Shown: positions 14,925 to 17,130 of the stretch, piece after piece
How positions within the stretch are numbered: position 1 is the first letter of the stretch
Layout: the number at the start of each line of letters is the position of its first letter
Assembly: GCA_903892365.1 (NCBI GenBank)
Contig: CAITIF010000718.1
Location: forward strand, 1 to 17,130
Length of the DNA: 17,130 nucleotides
DNA from: an uncultured Pirellula sp.
GTDB lineage: Bacteria; Planctomycetota; Planctomycetia; Pirellulales; Pirellulaceae
Direction: 5' to 3'
The notes under the pieces: model-generated
What the model was told of the DNA's origin: nothing
Databases searched by the model: none
The model's input: only the letters and a program-made list of their open reading frames with translations
Translations under genes and position numbers: made by a program

Positions 14925-17115
14925 CCGTGATCTTGATAGGACTTTTGCAGAACGTATGCTTCATCACGAAATTGATCGAAACGTGAACGTTGATCGGGGC
15001 TAACTGCTGCACGATAGCGGGCGCATCTGCGGCAGCCTTTAAAGTAATGTATCCTGTCGTATCAGCCGATGTCAGCAGAGTCTTGCTGTTGGCAATGTCG
15101 ACCGTCACCCCTTTAGGAAGGCTGTTTCCGTACGGTTGCTCCAGGTGCTGGTATATCATGTCCAGCGTCACATTTCCCTTGAAGTCCGCAGCACGTTCAA
15201 TCTCAACTTCGATCCGTTGCGATTCCCCTGGACGCAACTCAATGTCTGTTTTGCTCAATTTAATGTTCCGCACATCACCCTGCTCAGCGATCGAAAGGGT
15301 ATGCATCTCGACAGGGTAATTGCCACGCCCACCGCCGGGAGAATAGTATTCCTGCAAAACAGTCCCTTTGGCGACGATCGGAACTGGTTCTTTTCCAGCT
15401 ACCGCAACCGTAGATCGTCCTACGATGCGCAGGTTGGCCGCACCGAACGCTGCTTCCGGGGCAGCTGTCAAATGGATAATCCCATCACTCAATTCGGGAG
15501 GAATGCGCCCCGGAATGGCCAATACCCCTGGCGGCAAACCTTCAACTTCTAATTGGATTTCCCCCGTAAATCCATTCTTGCGAAGAGCACGAATGTAAAT
15601 AACGCCCCCCATTCCCGGGGCAAGAAGCGTCTTATCGGTATCCACCTCGATCAAAAAATGAGGTTCCGCACGCTCGACTTGAACCAAATAGGTGAACGAA
15701 GAACCACCACGCTGATGCAGATCCAGTACTTCCAAAATGTACTTTCCATCCACCGGTGCGGTCCAGTTTTCCAAAAGAGAATCGGCGCTAATCACACGGT
15801 GGTATGTCGCGTCATCTGCTTCTGAGATGAGTGCTCCCTGTTCGTTGGTGATCCGGATTTTAGGATCTAAATCCGATTGAAGCCGTCTCGCAAACACCTC
15901 CAGGGTAAACTTCTCTTGCGCTTTGGCCTCGAAAATAAAGCGATCGACTTCGCCTGGCCTTTGGATTTGCCCCGCCAGCACAGCGGGGAAGGAAAACGGC
16001 GTTGGCGTGCCCACGGCAGCAACCGTACCCCCATCGGCTGCAGTGGATATCGCAGGTGCAACATTCTGTTCCGTCACCATCTTCCATTGAGAATCAAGAC
16101 CCATATTGAAAACAAAGAATTCGTTCGTCGGCAGTTCGTTCCAACTGGAAGCAATCGATGCAATGAATCTCCCTGCTTGAGCCTCAGGCAATGCAACTTG
16201 AGCGTCCGGAGCTAAATGAAAACCGATCGCGGTCGCTTTGCGGGTATCGCCTTGAATCGCCACTGGCGGAAAGACTTGAGTGACAAAAGGGCGTCCATTC
16301 ACCTCGATGGCATAAGTCCAGTCGACGTTCCCCTGATAACGAACGTCGCGTACCTCAAGTAGATAATCGCCAGCTTGAGCGAACGTATAGTTCAGCAATG
16401 GGTCACCTGCGTAATGATTGTCGCTGGCAGCAACCGTTGCCCCCTGACCTGTACGTAAAGTGATCATCGGATCAACACGAGCTTGCATGTCGTGCAATCG
16501 ATTTTCAAGTCTTTGCGACCGCACATGGAACGTCAAGTTGGCCCCCGCCTCAACCGTAAACCGATACCAATCCACATCCTCTGCCTTCTCGATCGTTCCG
16601 CACAAAGTGGACGGGAGTGAGACCTGCTGTGCCTTGTCGGCTGTGTCGTTCTCTGCCGTTTCGGAAACAACGGGATCGCGAGCCACCACCAGTTGTCCCA
16701 AAGTGCTTACGCCGTGCGGAGTCATCACACGAAAATCACGCACACCTGGCGTCGCACTTGGCGATACTGTGAATCTCAACTTGCACTTGGAACCCATCAC
16801 ATCTTTTTTGGTACGATCTTCAGGTTTCTCTTGATCGTTGGGAACAATCTCGCCAGTTACCCCTTCACCCGTTACCAAAACTTGAGTCGCACCCGCCAAA
16901 TTGTATCGAGCATTGAGTTCGTGTTCCGTCGACTGCCCAATCTGAGTTGCGGTCGGCTTCAAGCTCATCAGCATCGGATACGAATTGTTGGTTTGGGCTT
17001 GAAGACAAATCGGCAAGCACATCGCATACAGTAACACCGGCAGCAAACAGGACCCAACCGTTGAGGACCGTGAAACGCGACCTAGAAAGCAAGTGACTGC
17101 ATGCGATGGAATCAT
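14914..17115 (-). CDS. Secreted protein with two PPC domains
   Basis: A 733-residue exported protein of a type abundant in planctomycetes. Residues 1-41 form a signal peptide (hydrophobic GSCLLPVLLYAMCLPICLQA). About 50-145 looks like an IPT/TIG-type immunoglobulin-like domain (LKPTATQIGQSTEHELNARYNLAGATQVLVTGEGV). Two PPC (bacterial pre-peptidase C-terminal) domains follow, about 150-273 (ENDTADKAQQV, GTIEKAEDVDWYRFTVEAG, GDYLLEVRDVRY) and about 376-481 (LAGQIQRPGEVDRFIFEAKA, DGKYILEVLDLHQRG). The rest, 485-733, is beta-rich, with EVDTDKTLLAPG and DIELRPGESQRIEVEIERA segments. No protease domain is present, so a binding or adhesion role is more likely than catalysis. The 3' end overlaps the HerA-like gene by 11 bp, tail to tail. 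The start lies 15 bases from the window edge. Confidence 0.82.
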   Translation of the reverse strand: MIPSHAVTCFLGRVSRSSTVGSCLLPVLLYAMCLPICLQAQTNNSYPMLMSLKPTATQIGQSTEHELNARYNLAGATQVLVTGEGVTGEIVPNDQEKPEDRTKKDVMGSKCKLRFTVSPSATPGVRDFRVMTPHGVSTLGQLVVARDPVVSETAENDTADKAQQVSLPSTLCGTIEKAEDVDWYRFTVEAGANLTFHVRSQRLENRLHDMQARVDPMITLRTGQGATVAASDNHYAGDPLLNYTFAQAGDYLLEVRDVRYQGNVDWTYAIEVNGRPFVTQVFPPVAIQGDTRKATAIGFHLAPDAQVALPEAQAGRFIASIASSWNELPTNEFFVFNMGLDSQWKMVTEQNVAPAISTAADGGTVAAVGTPTPFSFPAVLAGQIQRPGEVDRFIFEAKAQEKFTLEVFARRLQSDLDPKIRITNEQGALISEADDATYHRVISADSLLENWTAPVDGKYILEVLDLHQRGGSSFTYLVQVERAEPHFLIEVDTDKTLLAPGMGGVIYIRALRKNGFTGEIQLEVEGLPPGVLAIPGRIPPELSDGIIHLTAAPEAAFGAANLRIVGRSTVAVAGKEPVPIVAKGTVLQEYYSPGGGRGNYPVEMHTLSIAEQGDVRNIKLSKTDIELRPGESQRIEVEIERAADFKGNVTLDMIYQHLEQPYGNSLPKGVTVDIANSKTLLTSADTTGYITLKAAADAPAIVQQLAPINVHVSINFVMKHTFCKSPIKITVIR

Positions 17116-17130
17116 AATTAATGCACGAAC

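Noticed and set aside
1..17130. Search for a mobile element, CRISPR array, toxin-antitoxin pair or known defence cassette
   Set aside because: No transposase, integrase, regularly spaced repeats, tRNA-associated attachment site or small paired genes were visible. The HerA-like gene alone is not enough to call a defence system.

Overview
The window reads as a chromosomal segment of a planctomycete, most likely of the Pirellulaceae (Rhodopirellula/Blastopirellula type). Four things point there: a BBP7-type outer-membrane barrel protein, a bacterial SUI1/eIF1-like protein with a cysteine cluster, a secreted protein with two PPC domains, and greatly enlarged PstC and PstA permeases. This is inferred from protein families, not from a 16S or database match. 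No tRNA, rRNA, CRISPR array, insertion sequence or integrase was seen, and nothing suggests recent transfer.

Layout. (1) 27-1764, minus strand: a BBP7-like outer-membrane protein and a SUI1-family protein, separated by about 210 bp that holds a perfect palindrome and a terminator-like hairpin. (2) 1765-2349: a gene-free divergent regulatory region. Near pstS it holds a TTAACA-N5-TTAACA direct repeat, the PhoP-box pattern, followed by a possible -10 and a perfect inverted repeat around the likely transcription start. (3) 2362-9521, plus strand: a high-affinity phosphate ABC transporter operon, pstS-pstC-pstA-pstB. pstC and pstA overlap by four bases. PstC (877 aa) and PstA (867 aa) each carry about 400-470 extra residues between the first membrane helix and the conserved permease core: a WD40/beta-propeller-like domain in PstC and a long coiled-coil domain in PstA. 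No phoU and no phoB/phoR pair follows. (4) 9534-11135: a SelO/YdiU protein AMPylase, 12 bp after pstB and probably co-transcribed. (5) 11303-12406: an archaeal-type glucose 1-dehydrogenase (medium-chain, zinc-dependent). (6) 12480-14924: a large HerA/FtsK-type P-loop ATPase with a C-terminal coiled coil and glycine-rich hydrophobic stretch. (7) 14914-17115, minus strand: a secreted two-PPC-domain protein that overlaps the ATPase gene tail-to-tail by 11 bp.

How the genes fit together. PstS captures phosphate outside the inner membrane, PstC/PstA form the channel and PstB hydrolyses ATP. The Pho-box-like repeat implies induction under phosphate limitation. SelO may share that transcript. The remaining genes have no evident functional link to phosphate uptake. 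The most unusual features are the two very large extracytoplasmic domains in the Pst permease pair and the membrane-interacting-looking C-terminus of the HerA-like ATPase.
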